Positions 1 through 5,246 of a stretch of DNA of 5,246 bases are shown here, piece by piece. Each line of letters begins with the position of its first letter. The first letter of the stretch is position 1. A program made the translations under genes and the position numbers. The notes under the pieces were generated by a model. The model had not been told where the DNA came from. It made no database searches and worked only from the letters and a program-made list of their open reading frames with translations. Source of the stretch: Limnohabitans sp. (lineage in GTDB: Bacteria > Planctomycetota > Phycisphaerae > Phycisphaerales > SM1A02); contig JASGCF010000245.1 of the NCBI GenBank assembly GCA_030054275.1, positions 1 through 5,246 of the forward strand. The letters run 5' to 3'.

Positions 1-1505
1 GTTGCGTTGTTCATCCGCATGGTTCGTGACGCTGCAAGAAGTGCTTCATGCTCTGCAACGAGCGAATCCCATGACGCGTCGAAGGCGAACGCATAGTTCT
101 TCCAACGACCAATCGAACTTCGATTGATGGGACGTTTGACCTGCTGGCTTGAGAGCGTGACGGCGTGGCGAGTGTTCGCCTCCGGATGCAATACCCGTGC
201 ATCCATGGAAAGTCCGAGGAGTGAGAGGCAACGCGCTGCGTGATACGCAGGATCTTCGATCAAATCTTCGTAGAGCACACAAACGTGCGGAATTGCGAAG
301 ACCTCGAGTGCACGCTCCACGATCTTCCGCTTGATCATGATCACCTGTCGGATCGCATCAAAGTCGTCCGACCACACCAGTGTTCCTGCGCGGAAATACG
401 ACAAAAACACACTGGTGGCGTGGTCGCGTGGATCGCGATCGACGGCGATGCCGACAGCGCCCGGGAGAATCGTGGCGATCTCCGGAAGTGTGCGCCATGC
501 ACGAAGCACTTTGTCGAATGCCCACGTGGCATCTGGCCTTCGCAGTCGTGACACGCCTTCTAAATAGAGTGACTGTAATTCGGAGTACTTCGCTGTTGAG
601 ATGGCGCTCGGGCTCCGAGGCCAAAATCCAGTTGCATCAAGTTCGTGACCAATCGCGCGAAGGCCGTCGTATTCGCCGATGCCACTGATCTGCGGATGTC
701 GATCGAGCATCTGCTCAAGCAGCGTGGTGCCAGATCGTGGTAACGCGACCATCATGGCGACGCCATCGACCCGTGGTGCTCGAGCTGTGTACGGTTGTTC
801 TCGACGCGCGCGAGCTTGTTCCAAGCGTTGTAGTTGCTCTTCCAGTGGACGAAGAAACTCGCGCAACGACTCAGATTTCTGCCCAGTGCGCTGATGCGCT
901 TCCTGAGCAGTCGCGAACGCTTCACGGTAACGGGCCGCTTTATCGAGAAGTGCTGCTGCCTCAAACCCGGCACGACGGCGAATATCAATCGGCAGCGTTT
1001 CCTCGCGCAAAATGGCCAACATCTTGTCGATGCCGCGCTCGCAATCGTCGATGGCCTGCGCCCGCGCGATGTGCAATGGAGCGCGCGGATCCTTGGTCCA
1101 CGCGCCACCGTGCCGGACTCGTTGGCACAACTCTTCGCGCTGCCCACTTGCTGAAAGTGCGTCAAGGAGTCCGAGCATCGCCTCAACAGCGCACGGCCCT
1201 TTGCCCTCTGCAAGCGGGCGTAATCGCGCAAGCCCCTCGTCGACTTTGCCGTACTGAAGATCGAGTTGTGCACGCAAAAGATTCGCAAGTTCATCCTTCG
1301 GCGAAAGTTCGAGCGCAGGGCCCAAATCCCGTTCGGCTTCGATCTTTCGATCTGCCATCAAGTATGCGCGTGCGCGTCCAAGTCGCGCAGGAAAACTGTT
1401 GGGTGCTTTCGCCAACAGTGCTGTTGCAGCAGCAGCTGCTGCTGGCGCATCGCCGACACGCAAAAGGCGCTCAATCTGATCGATGGGATTTTCGCGTTGT
1501 GCCAT
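1..1505 (-). CDS. TPR-repeat sulfotransferase, C-terminus cut by window edge
   Basis: I translated this by hand on the minus strand from ATG 1505-1503; the frame stays open to base 1, giving 501 visible residues. Residues about 15-120 are helical TPR-like repeats rich in Ala and Leu, with the pattern AEGKGP, DLGPALELSP and similar. A PAPS-dependent sulfotransferase domain follows. The 5'-phosphosulfate loop LPRSGTTLLEQMLDRHP begins near residue 255 and is followed by GIGEYDGL. The 3'-phosphate site is DRDPRDHATSVF (356-367, with Ser365). QVKRPINRSSIGRWKNY (455-471) is the C-terminal signature of bacterial TPR-sulfotransferases (Sulfotransfer_3 type). Family members move sulfate from PAPS to a hydroxyl or amine; the acceptor is unknown here, and the TPRs probably bind a protein or glycan partner. 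Oddity: the usual DKxPxN motif reads FDKVLRAW (330-337). The start lies 18 bases after the upstream glycosyltransferase stop, which suggests co-transcription. The last visible residues (SRTMRMNNA) are probably near the true end. Confidence 0.9.
   Translation of the reverse strand, partial: MAQRENPIDQIERLLRVGDAPAAAAAATALLAKAPNSFPARLGRARAYLMADRKIEAERDLGPALELSPKDELANLLRAQLDLQYGKVDEGLARLRPLAEGKGPCAVEAMLGLLDALSASGQREELCQRVRHGGAWTKDPRAPLHIARAQAIDDCERGIDKMLAILREETLPIDIRRRAGFEAAALLDKAARYREAFATAQEAHQRTGQKSESLREFLRPLEEQLQRLEQARARREQPYTARAPRVDGVAMMVALPRSGTTLLEQMLDRHPQISGIGEYDGLRAIGHELDATGFWPRSPSAISTAKYSELQSLYLEGVSRLRRPDATWAFDKVLRAWRTLPEIATILPGAVGIAVDRDPRDHATSVFLSYFRAGTLVWSDDFDAIRQVIMIKRKIVERALEVFAIPHVCVLYEDLIEDPAYHAARCLSLLGLSMDARVLHPEANTRHAVTLSSQQVKRPINRSSIGRWKNYAFAFDASWDSLVAEHEALLAASRTMRMNNA
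1427..1444. repeat. 18-bp perfect palindrome of CAG/CTG triplets encoding poly-alanine
   Basis: CAGCAGCAGCTGCTGCTG reads identically on both strands. It lies inside the TPR-sulfotransferase gene and encodes most of a run of six alanines (residues 22-27). Just to its left is another inverted repeat, CAACAG-TG-CTGTTG at 1413-1426. The coding frame is kept, so this is a low-complexity coding repeat and not an insertion. Confidence 0.85.
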
Positions 1506-1517
1506 GATGTACGAGCG

Positions 1518-1523
1518 CCTCTC
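1518..1523 (-). promoter_or_regulatory. Possible Shine-Dalgarno for the TPR-sulfotransferase
   Basis: On the minus strand GAGAGG directly follows the TGA stop of the glycosyltransferase and lies 12 bases before ATG 1505. The spacing is longer than ideal, so this is a weak site. It supports re-initiation or coupled translation within a two-gene operon. Confidence 0.35.
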
Positions 1524-3281
1524 TCAATTGACCAGTCGCGGGATCTCTTCAAGCAGTATGTCGCCATTTCCCTCGAAGGCACCTGCGCCAAGCGCCTCGT
1601 TGCGCGTCACGCGCGAGTCGGCATCTGCGCCGCGCGCAACATATTGCGGCGGATTCCACGCCGTGCGAAAGGCAATCACGACCAAGATGCCTGCTGCACA
1701 AAAAGCGATAACGCGCCCCAGAGTGCGAAGTTTCGCCGGCAATTCGAATGGCCAAAGGTGGACGACGCACGCGCCGAGTGTTGCGATTCCGATGCCTGTG
1801 AGTGCATCGAACACCGGACCAATCGCGGCGGCTTGTCGCGCGTATCCGTAGAACGCGAGAACGATCGCAAGCCGTGAGAAGAGCACAATTCCAACGACAA
1901 GCGCAAGTGGTCGTAGTCGTCGCGTGGAAAGTGTGACGCAGCCAACGATCATGGTTGTCAGAAGGAAGAAGCGCCACCAAGGTTCCGCTCGCCGAGCTGG
2001 AACAACCATGTCGACAGCCTCTCTGCGCCCGCCTGCTCCATATGGCCAGTTTGTTGCGAAAACTCCGAGCGTCACACCATCACCAAATCGGCGCAACTTT
2101 TCGCGCGCAAGACGCCACCATCCATCGGGATGCTCGCGAATCGCGGCGAGTCCAACGGCGTAGCCGCGGGTTGCGAGGCGTGCATGACTTGGTCGCGCGA
2201 ACGAGAATGTTGGGTTCTGATCAAAGCGATCGGCAAGCGCTTCGCGCGAGAAACCGCCGTCGGCTGTTGCGTGATTCGCAATCGCGAAGTCAAGAGGTCC
2301 CTTCATGGAAACGATCGGCCATGTCGGAAGCGGTTCAGGCGTGAATCCCCATGTTTCCCGGAAGTAGCGCTCAACAAGTGCCGCGTCGATTTCACGCGCC
2401 TGCTGCTGGAAGACCCACTTTCCGAACGGAGCAAAGTTGCCAGAACGCGCATAGGCAGGCAACGCTTCAAAAGCAGCGATGGCACTTGGCGACCACTCTG
2501 GCCACATCGAGTCATAAGGAATTGGCGGTGATGTCGTGTTCATCCTCACCGCTGCGTGGTGAGCGCGCAGAGTCCATGGCGTGAGTACGAGCGCAATCGT
2601 TGCAACAAACACGAAGCCATGGAGTGCGACGATTTTGCGAGAAGCCAAGGTTGCAGTGATCGAGTACACAGCCATCGCGATCGCAAGAAGCGCGACAACG
2701 GCAAGATGTTCCGCACGCACCAAAAGCGCCAATCCGTGCAAGATGCCAAGCACAAGAATGGTGAAGACGCGAGGCCTATCAAGCCATGACAGCGTCGCGA
2801 AGAGAAGCGCGGTCAGTAGAAAGGCGTAGAGCACCTCATTGTTGAGGCTCGTCGCCATCGTGAGCGCTGAAAAACTCACTGCGGAGAACAGTGCTGCAAT
2901 GACGCCAGCGCCACGCCATGCGCATCGTGCAAGCGTGAGATACAGAAGGGCAGCAGTCGCTGCACCGACAGTGCTCCACAGTACTTTGGCGACGAAAAAT
3001 GGTCCGGCCGCGAGTCCGAGCCAATGCAAAAGAAACGCAACCGCTGGCGTTCGGAATGCGAGATCAAACTCAAAGGGCTCGCCACGACCAAGTGCTTGCG
3101 CCCAGACGGTCCACACGATGGCATCACCCTCATAGGTCGCAGAGTGCGGCCATGCAGCGTCGGGCGATCGCGCGAGAAAGACCAAACGAATCGCGAGGGC
3201 GATCAAAAAAATGCACAAGGCACACAGTGCGTCGCGAGTTCGCAGTGGGGAGAGAGAAGCGGTCGCGCCAAGTGTGCGCAT
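1524..3281 (-). CDS. Polytopic GT-C family glycosyltransferase (GT39/ArnT-like)
   Basis: This encodes a 585-residue integral membrane protein. A first membrane helix (about 18-36, LCALCIFLIALAIRLVFLA) is followed by an extracytoplasmic loop with YEGDAIVW (Glu51, Asp53). That is where GT-C enzymes keep the acidic metal or lipid-phosphate-sugar binding residues. Then come G-EPFEFDLAFRTP, a series of hydrophobic helices to about 236, LVRAE (187-191) and TPWTLR (234-239), the last two typical of PMT/GT39-like proteins. A soluble loop of about 190 residues separates these from four more C-terminal helices (about 436-540) and a 43-residue polar tail. Family members transfer a sugar from a polyprenyl-phosphate carrier to a protein, lipid or glycan on the outer face of the membrane. 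Donor and acceptor are not identifiable here. It is probably first in an operon with the TPR-sulfotransferase. I chose ATG 3281 because of a -10-like hexamer just upstream; ATG 3317 (597 residues) is the alternative. The frame is open further upstream, but that part lies antisense to the divergent gene. Confidence 0.85.
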   Translation of the reverse strand: MRTLGATASLSPLRTRDALCALCIFLIALAIRLVFLARSPDAAWPHSATYEGDAIVWTVWAQALGRGEPFEFDLAFRTPAVAFLLHWLGLAAGPFFVAKVLWSTVGAATAALLYLTLARCAWRGAGVIAALFSAVSFSALTMATSLNNEVLYAFLLTALLFATLSWLDRPRVFTILVLGILHGLALLVRAEHLAVVALLAIAMAVYSITATLASRKIVALHGFVFVATIALVLTPWTLRAHHAAVRMNTTSPPIPYDSMWPEWSPSAIAAFEALPAYARSGNFAPFGKWVFQQQAREIDAALVERYFRETWGFTPEPLPTWPIVSMKGPLDFAIANHATADGGFSREALADRFDQNPTFSFARPSHARLATRGYAVGLAAIREHPDGWWRLAREKLRRFGDGVTLGVFATNWPYGAGGRREAVDMVVPARRAEPWWRFFLLTTMIVGCVTLSTRRLRPLALVVGIVLFSRLAIVLAFYGYARQAAAIGPVFDALTGIGIATLGACVVHLWPFELPAKLRTLGRVIAFCAAGILVVIAFRTAWNPPQYVARGADADSRVTRNEALGAGAFEGNGDILLEEIPRLVN

Positions 3282-3287
3282 GCCCGC

Positions 3288-3316
3288 ATAGTAGTTCCGA
3301 ACGCCATGCGTGTTCA
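3288..3316 (-). promoter_or_regulatory. Possible promoter for the glycosyltransferase operon
   Basis: On the minus strand TGAACA (3316-3311) and TACTAT (3293-3288) are separated by 17 bases, and each matches four of six sigma-70 consensus positions. The -10-like element ends six bases before ATG 3281, which would give a leaderless or near-leaderless transcript. This rests on weak hexamer matches only. If translation really starts at 3317 the assignment fails. Confidence 0.25.
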
Positions 3317-3331
3317 TGCGACTGCCTGCGT

Positions 3332-3337
3332 TACACT
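3332..3337 (+). promoter_or_regulatory. Possible -10 element of the divergent sulfotransferase
   Basis: TACACT sits six bases before ATG 3344, where a -10 box for a leaderless transcript would lie. No convincing -35 element is seen at the usual distance, and no Shine-Dalgarno precedes the ATG. Low confidence. Confidence 0.22.
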
Positions 3338-3343
3338 CGCTGC

Positions 3344-4015
3344 ATGCCCGTTTCGCACGAGCTTCGCGCGATCTTCGTCCATATTCCAAAGTGCGGCGGC
3401 TCGAGTGTGGAACGCGCACTTGGGATGCATGGCGACTATCGCATCGAGCATCGAACGCATGTGTATGGTCGCGCGACAAGCGCCGATCTGTGCGCGATTG
3501 CGGGGCGAGTGAACTATCTCCAGCATCTTTCGGCCACGAACCTTCGGCGTGCATTGATGGCGACGGGCGTTTCGAACGGGGCGGTGGCGCAATGGAAGTC
3601 GTTTGCGTTTGTACGAAATCCCTTCGATCGATTGGTCTCGGCATGGGCCGGCGGCGATCCTGATTTGCGTGACTGCGCGCGGCTTCAAGGAATTGAACTG
3701 CGTGGACTCACATTTGCGCGCTTTGTGGATGCGACGATCGCGCTTGATCATCCCCATGTACTTCCGCAGACGCAGTTCATCTATGACGCATCTGGTGAGC
3801 GACTCGTCGACTTTGTAGGTCGATTTGAGCGGCTTCATGAGGACTTTGATCGCGTCTGCGATCTCCTTGAACTGGGCAGTCAGAACCGACCCACGCTTCC
3901 GCATGCTCATCGTTCACGCCACGCGCACTATCGCGATCTCTTCGATGTGCGATCACGCACGCTCGCGATGCGACGGTATTGCGAGGATCTTGCGATCCTT
4001 GGGTATGACTTCTGA
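3344..4015 (+). CDS. Small sulfotransferase family protein (Sulfotransfer_2-like)
   Basis: This encodes a complete 223-residue cytosolic-type enzyme. FVHIPKCGGSSVERAL (11-26) is the 5'-phosphosulfate-binding loop, and SFAFVRNPFDRLVSAW (86-101) is the 3'-phosphate-binding segment with Arg91 and Ser99. QHLSA near 60 and the later LPQTQFIYDASGE and VDFVGRFERLHEDFDRV are typical of carbohydrate-type sulfotransferases in bacteria. The chain ends in YCEDLAILGYDF, the normal C-terminus of this family, so the gene is intact. The expected role is transfer of sulfate from PAPS to a glycan or lipid-linked sugar. The start at 3344 puts the PAPS loop about ten residues in, as is usual; the frame is open upstream but shows no family similarity there. 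It is transcribed divergently from the GT-C/TPR-sulfotransferase pair across a short gap of 62 bases (or 26 with the alternative start), which suggests shared regulation. The exact substrate is unknown. Confidence 0.92.
   Translation: MPVSHELRAIFVHIPKCGGSSVERALGMHGDYRIEHRTHVYGRATSADLCAIAGRVNYLQHLSATNLRRALMATGVSNGAVAQWKSFAFVRNPFDRLVSAWAGGDPDLRDCARLQGIELRGLTFARFVDATIALDHPHVLPQTQFIYDASGERLVDFVGRFERLHEDFDRVCDLLELGSQNRPTLPHAHRSRHAHYRDLFDVRSRTLAMRRYCEDLAILGYDF
3984..3999. repeat. Perfect inverted repeat at the 3' end of the sulfotransferase gene
   Basis: AGGATC-TTGC-GATCCT has a six-base stem with a four-base loop and lies within the last codons (DLAILG). A run of seven T bases begins 34 bases later at 4033, too far away for a standard intrinsic terminator. 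It may be chance within a GATC-rich sequence. Confidence 0.4.
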
Positions 4016-4199
4016 CATCGATCGGTTTCTGGTTTTTTTCTAGGCAAGGTGGGAAACGGTGGCTTGCCGCGTCGGGATCCTCTCCGGATACTCCACCGGA
4101 ACTGCGATCGGGCACATCGATGCGTGCGTCTTGCCCGTCGATAGGATGTTCTGATTCGACGGGAGCCACGCAGGGCTCAAACGGCTTCGGATATGTCAT
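4016..4199. other. Gene-free spacer with T-run and small inverted repeats
   Basis: I see no credible coding region here. The stretch holds a run of seven T (4033-4039). An inverted repeat GGCAAG (4043-4048) pairs with CTTGCC (4063-4068) across a 14-base loop, and a smaller one pairs TCCGG (4083-4087) with CCGGA (4096-4100). The T-run lies on the wrong side of the hairpin for a plus-strand intrinsic terminator, so I call no terminator. The frame of the downstream kinase remnant has a TGA at 4152, so its original 5' end or promoter may lie in this spacer. Confidence 0.5.
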
Positions 4200-4922
4200 G
4201 TGCGACAACAAATTGCAACCGTCACGCCCGCTGTGACGGGCAATCACGCCCCGTCAAGCACGATCGAGCGAGAACTGGTTGCGCAGGTCTCGTCGGCCGC
4301 GACTCTGACCGCACTCTTCGACACTTCCATGCGTTACCTCGCAGTAAGCACTGCGTAGTGCCAAGAGTACGACCTCAACAGGCATGAGATCGTCGGTCGC
4401 TCGCACTACGACATCTTCCCTGAGATTCCTCAGCGATGGAAGGAGGCACATCAGCGCGGCTTCGCCGGAGAGGTTGTCACATCGGATGGCGACATCTTTG
4501 CGCGTGAGTATGGCCAAGTTCAATGGCTGCGCTGGTCGGTCGTTCCATGGCGACGCGAGGATGGTTCGGTTGGTGGCATTGTGATCTCCGCCAACGAGTT
4601 CTCCGAACTTGAGCAACGACGCATTGAGGTAGCCCACGCTCGGCGCGAGTTCGAGTTGGTTGATCATGACGGGCAAGACGGCTGTGGCAGCAAGGCGCGT
4701 GCGCGCATCTGCGTTGCAGACAACGGATGTGGGATGAGTGATGTGCCACTCGCGCGGGCGCGCGAACCGTTCTACACCACGAAGCCCGCTGGTCGCGGCA
4801 CTGGGCTCGGACTCGCGATGGTCTCATCATCCGTTTCGGCGGCAGCCGGCCTGATGTCGATTGAATCCACGATGGGTGTCGGTACCGAGGTTTCGATGTT
4901 GCTACCCCTTGTAGCTTTATGA
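4200..4922 (+). pseudogene. Decayed PAS-domain sensor histidine kinase
   Basis: One frame reads as a sensor kinase that has lost key parts. ATLTALFDTSMRYLAVSTA is followed by TAG at 4356-4358 and then CQEYDLNRHEIVGRSHYDIF, PEIPQRWKEAHQRGFAGEVV and QWLRWSVVPWRREDGSVGGI. This is a typical PAS domain in which the position of the stop is normally Trp (as in AVSxxWLxxY), so TGG to TAG is the likely lesion. After the linker SELEQRRIEVAHARREFELV the frame jumps almost at once to the end of an HATPase domain: ICVADNGCGM (G1 box), REPFYTTKPAGRGTGLGLAM (F and G2 boxes) and SIESTMGVGTEVSMLLP. The phosphoacceptor His region and the N box, normally about 100-150 residues, are absent. Both defects point to a pseudogene. 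The left end is uncertain: the frame is open from 4155, and GTG 4200 is a guess at the former start. A short product from GTG 4581 would contain only the ATPase tail and could not be an active kinase. Confidence 0.8.
4221..4256. repeat. Overlapping inverted repeats near the pseudogene 5' end
   Basis: TGACGGG (4234-4240) pairs with CCCGTCA (4250-4256) over a nine-base loop. It overlaps a competing stem GCCCG (4226-4230) with CGGGC (4237-4241) and another GTCAC (4221-4225) with GTGAC (4233-4237). The octamer TCACGCCC occurs twice (4222 and 4244). The mutually exclusive stems resemble an attenuator, but the region is also part of a decayed reading frame and could be chance. Confidence 0.45.
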
Positions 4923-4954
4923 GCATGAGGCATGCGGCAGGTTTGAGTTATCCG

Positions 4955-4976
4955 AAAATGTATGAACAAGGTTCAT
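4955..4976 (-). terminator. Weak possible intrinsic terminator of the DHS-like gene
   Basis: Read on the minus strand, ATGAAC-CTT-GTTCAT (4976-4962) is a six-base perfect stem with a three-base loop, followed three bases later by TTTT (4958-4955). It lies ten bases beyond the TGA of the DHS-like gene, in the right place. The stem is AT-rich and the T-run short, so strength is doubtful. Confidence 0.35.
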
Positions 4977-4985
4977 CCCCTCCGC

Positions 4986-5246
4986 TCAACGCTTCGCGAG
5001 ATGCTTCTTCGTTTCCGCGCGGGAAGCCTTGATGATTGCGGCTGCAGCCTTTGGGTTCGCCTTCGCCTCAAGCAACGCATCGAGCATCAGCGGTGCCACA
5101 ATGGTCGCATCGCTCTCAACGACGAACATCGGTGTCTTCTCGGTCAACTTGTCCCAGGTGATCTTCTCGTTCGGCGTGGCGCCTGAGTACGAGCCGAAGG
5201 AAGTCGTCGAGTCGCTGATCTGGCAGAAGTACGCCCACGGCTTCAC
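4986..5246 (-). CDS. Deoxyhypusine-synthase-like protein, C-terminal fragment (N-terminus outside window)
   Basis: Only the last 86 residues are visible; the gene enters from the right edge and stops with TGA at 4988-4986. The segment PWAYFCQISDSTTSFGSYSG followed by ATPNEKITWDKL aligns by eye with the C-terminal active-site region of deoxyhypusine synthase (human: GSDSGARPDEAVSWGKI). The catalytic lysine (Lys329 in human) and the conserved Trp327 and Glu323 are kept as Lys33, Trp31 and Glu27 of the visible part. The human Asp313 and Asp316, which help bind spermidine, appear replaced by Phe and Tyr. VVESDATIVAPLMLDALLEA is the usual following strand and helix, and the chain ends in a Lys/Ala-rich tail. 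Bacteria lack eIF5A, so a role in polyamine aminobutyl transfer, such as homospermidine-type synthesis, is more likely than hypusine formation; that is inference. The first visible codon (GTG at 5246) is internal and not a start. It is convergent with the kinase remnant. Confidence 0.82.
   Translation of the reverse strand: MKPWAYFCQISDSTTSFGSYSGATPNEKITWDKLTEKTPMFVVESDATIVAPLMLDALLEAKANPKAAAAIIKASRAETKKHLAKR

Noticed and set aside
752..1294. 180-residue minus-strand open frame
   Set aside because: It overlaps the TPR-sulfotransferase in another frame on the same strand and shows no recognisable domain.
737..1507. 256-residue open frame on the plus strand
   Set aside because: It is antisense to the TPR-sulfotransferase, whose motifs are unmistakable; the product is Arg/Pro/Gln-rich with no family features.
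2999..3343. N-terminal extension of the plus-strand sulfotransferase
   Set aside because: It lies antisense to the glycosyltransferase and has composition typical of a shadow frame; the PAPS loop already sits at the normal distance from ATG 3344.
3318..3644. N-terminal extension of the minus-strand glycosyltransferase to ATG 3644
   Set aside because: The frame is open, but this part is antisense to the clear sulfotransferase coding sequence, is Arg/Ser-rich, and lacks any signal or membrane pattern.
4033..4068. Intrinsic terminator after the small sulfotransferase
   Set aside because: The T-run comes before the inverted repeat, not after it, and no strong stem directly precedes the T-run.
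3777..4247. 156-residue minus-strand open frame
   Set aside because: It is antisense to the 3' end of the sulfotransferase and crosses the gene-free spacer; no domain pattern is seen.
4254..4926. Minus-strand frames opposite the kinase remnant (140 and 149 residues)
   Set aside because: The opposite strand carries clear PAS and HATPase motifs; these frames are shadows.
4962..5186. 74-residue plus-strand open frame
   Set aside because: It is antisense to the DHS-like C-terminus, which has conserved active-site residues.

Overview
The window looks like a piece of chromosome from a moderately GC-rich bacterium. The gene types (a TPR-linked sulfotransferase, a second small sulfotransferase, a multi-pass GT-C glycosyltransferase and a bacterial deoxyhypusine-synthase-like protein) would fit Planctomycetota, perhaps Phycisphaerae. 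That placement is an inference from gene content, because no rRNA or other marker is present.

Layout, left to right: (1) On the minus strand, from 1505 running off the left edge, is a TPR plus sulfotransferase protein. Its frame is open to the boundary, so its C-terminus is not visible. (2) On the minus strand, 3281 to 1524, is a polytopic GT-C type glycosyltransferase. Its stop lies 18 bases before the start of gene 1, so the two probably form one operon (glycosyltransferase first, sulfotransferase second). (3) Divergent from these, on the plus strand at 3344-4015, is a compact second sulfotransferase of a different family. (4) A gene-free stretch (4016-4199) holds a T-run and small inverted repeats. 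(5) At 4200-4922 is a decayed sensor histidine kinase: a recognisable PAS domain interrupted by an amber codon, then an HATPase C-terminus with the phosphoacceptor region missing. (6) On the minus strand at the right edge is the C-terminal end of a deoxyhypusine-synthase-family protein, convergent with the pseudogene.

Genes 1-3 make a coherent set. A lipid-linked-sugar-dependent membrane glycosyltransferase sits between two PAPS-dependent sulfotransferases of unrelated subtype, which suggests a small locus for making and sulfating a surface glycan or glycoconjugate. The substrates cannot be read from the sequence. The kinase remnant and the DHS-like gene appear unrelated to this set. I did not find rRNA, tRNA, CRISPR arrays, transposases or attachment sites. 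The most notable observations are the unlike-sulfotransferase pair around the GT-C enzyme, the eroding PAS kinase, and the substituted active-site residues in the DHS-like protein.
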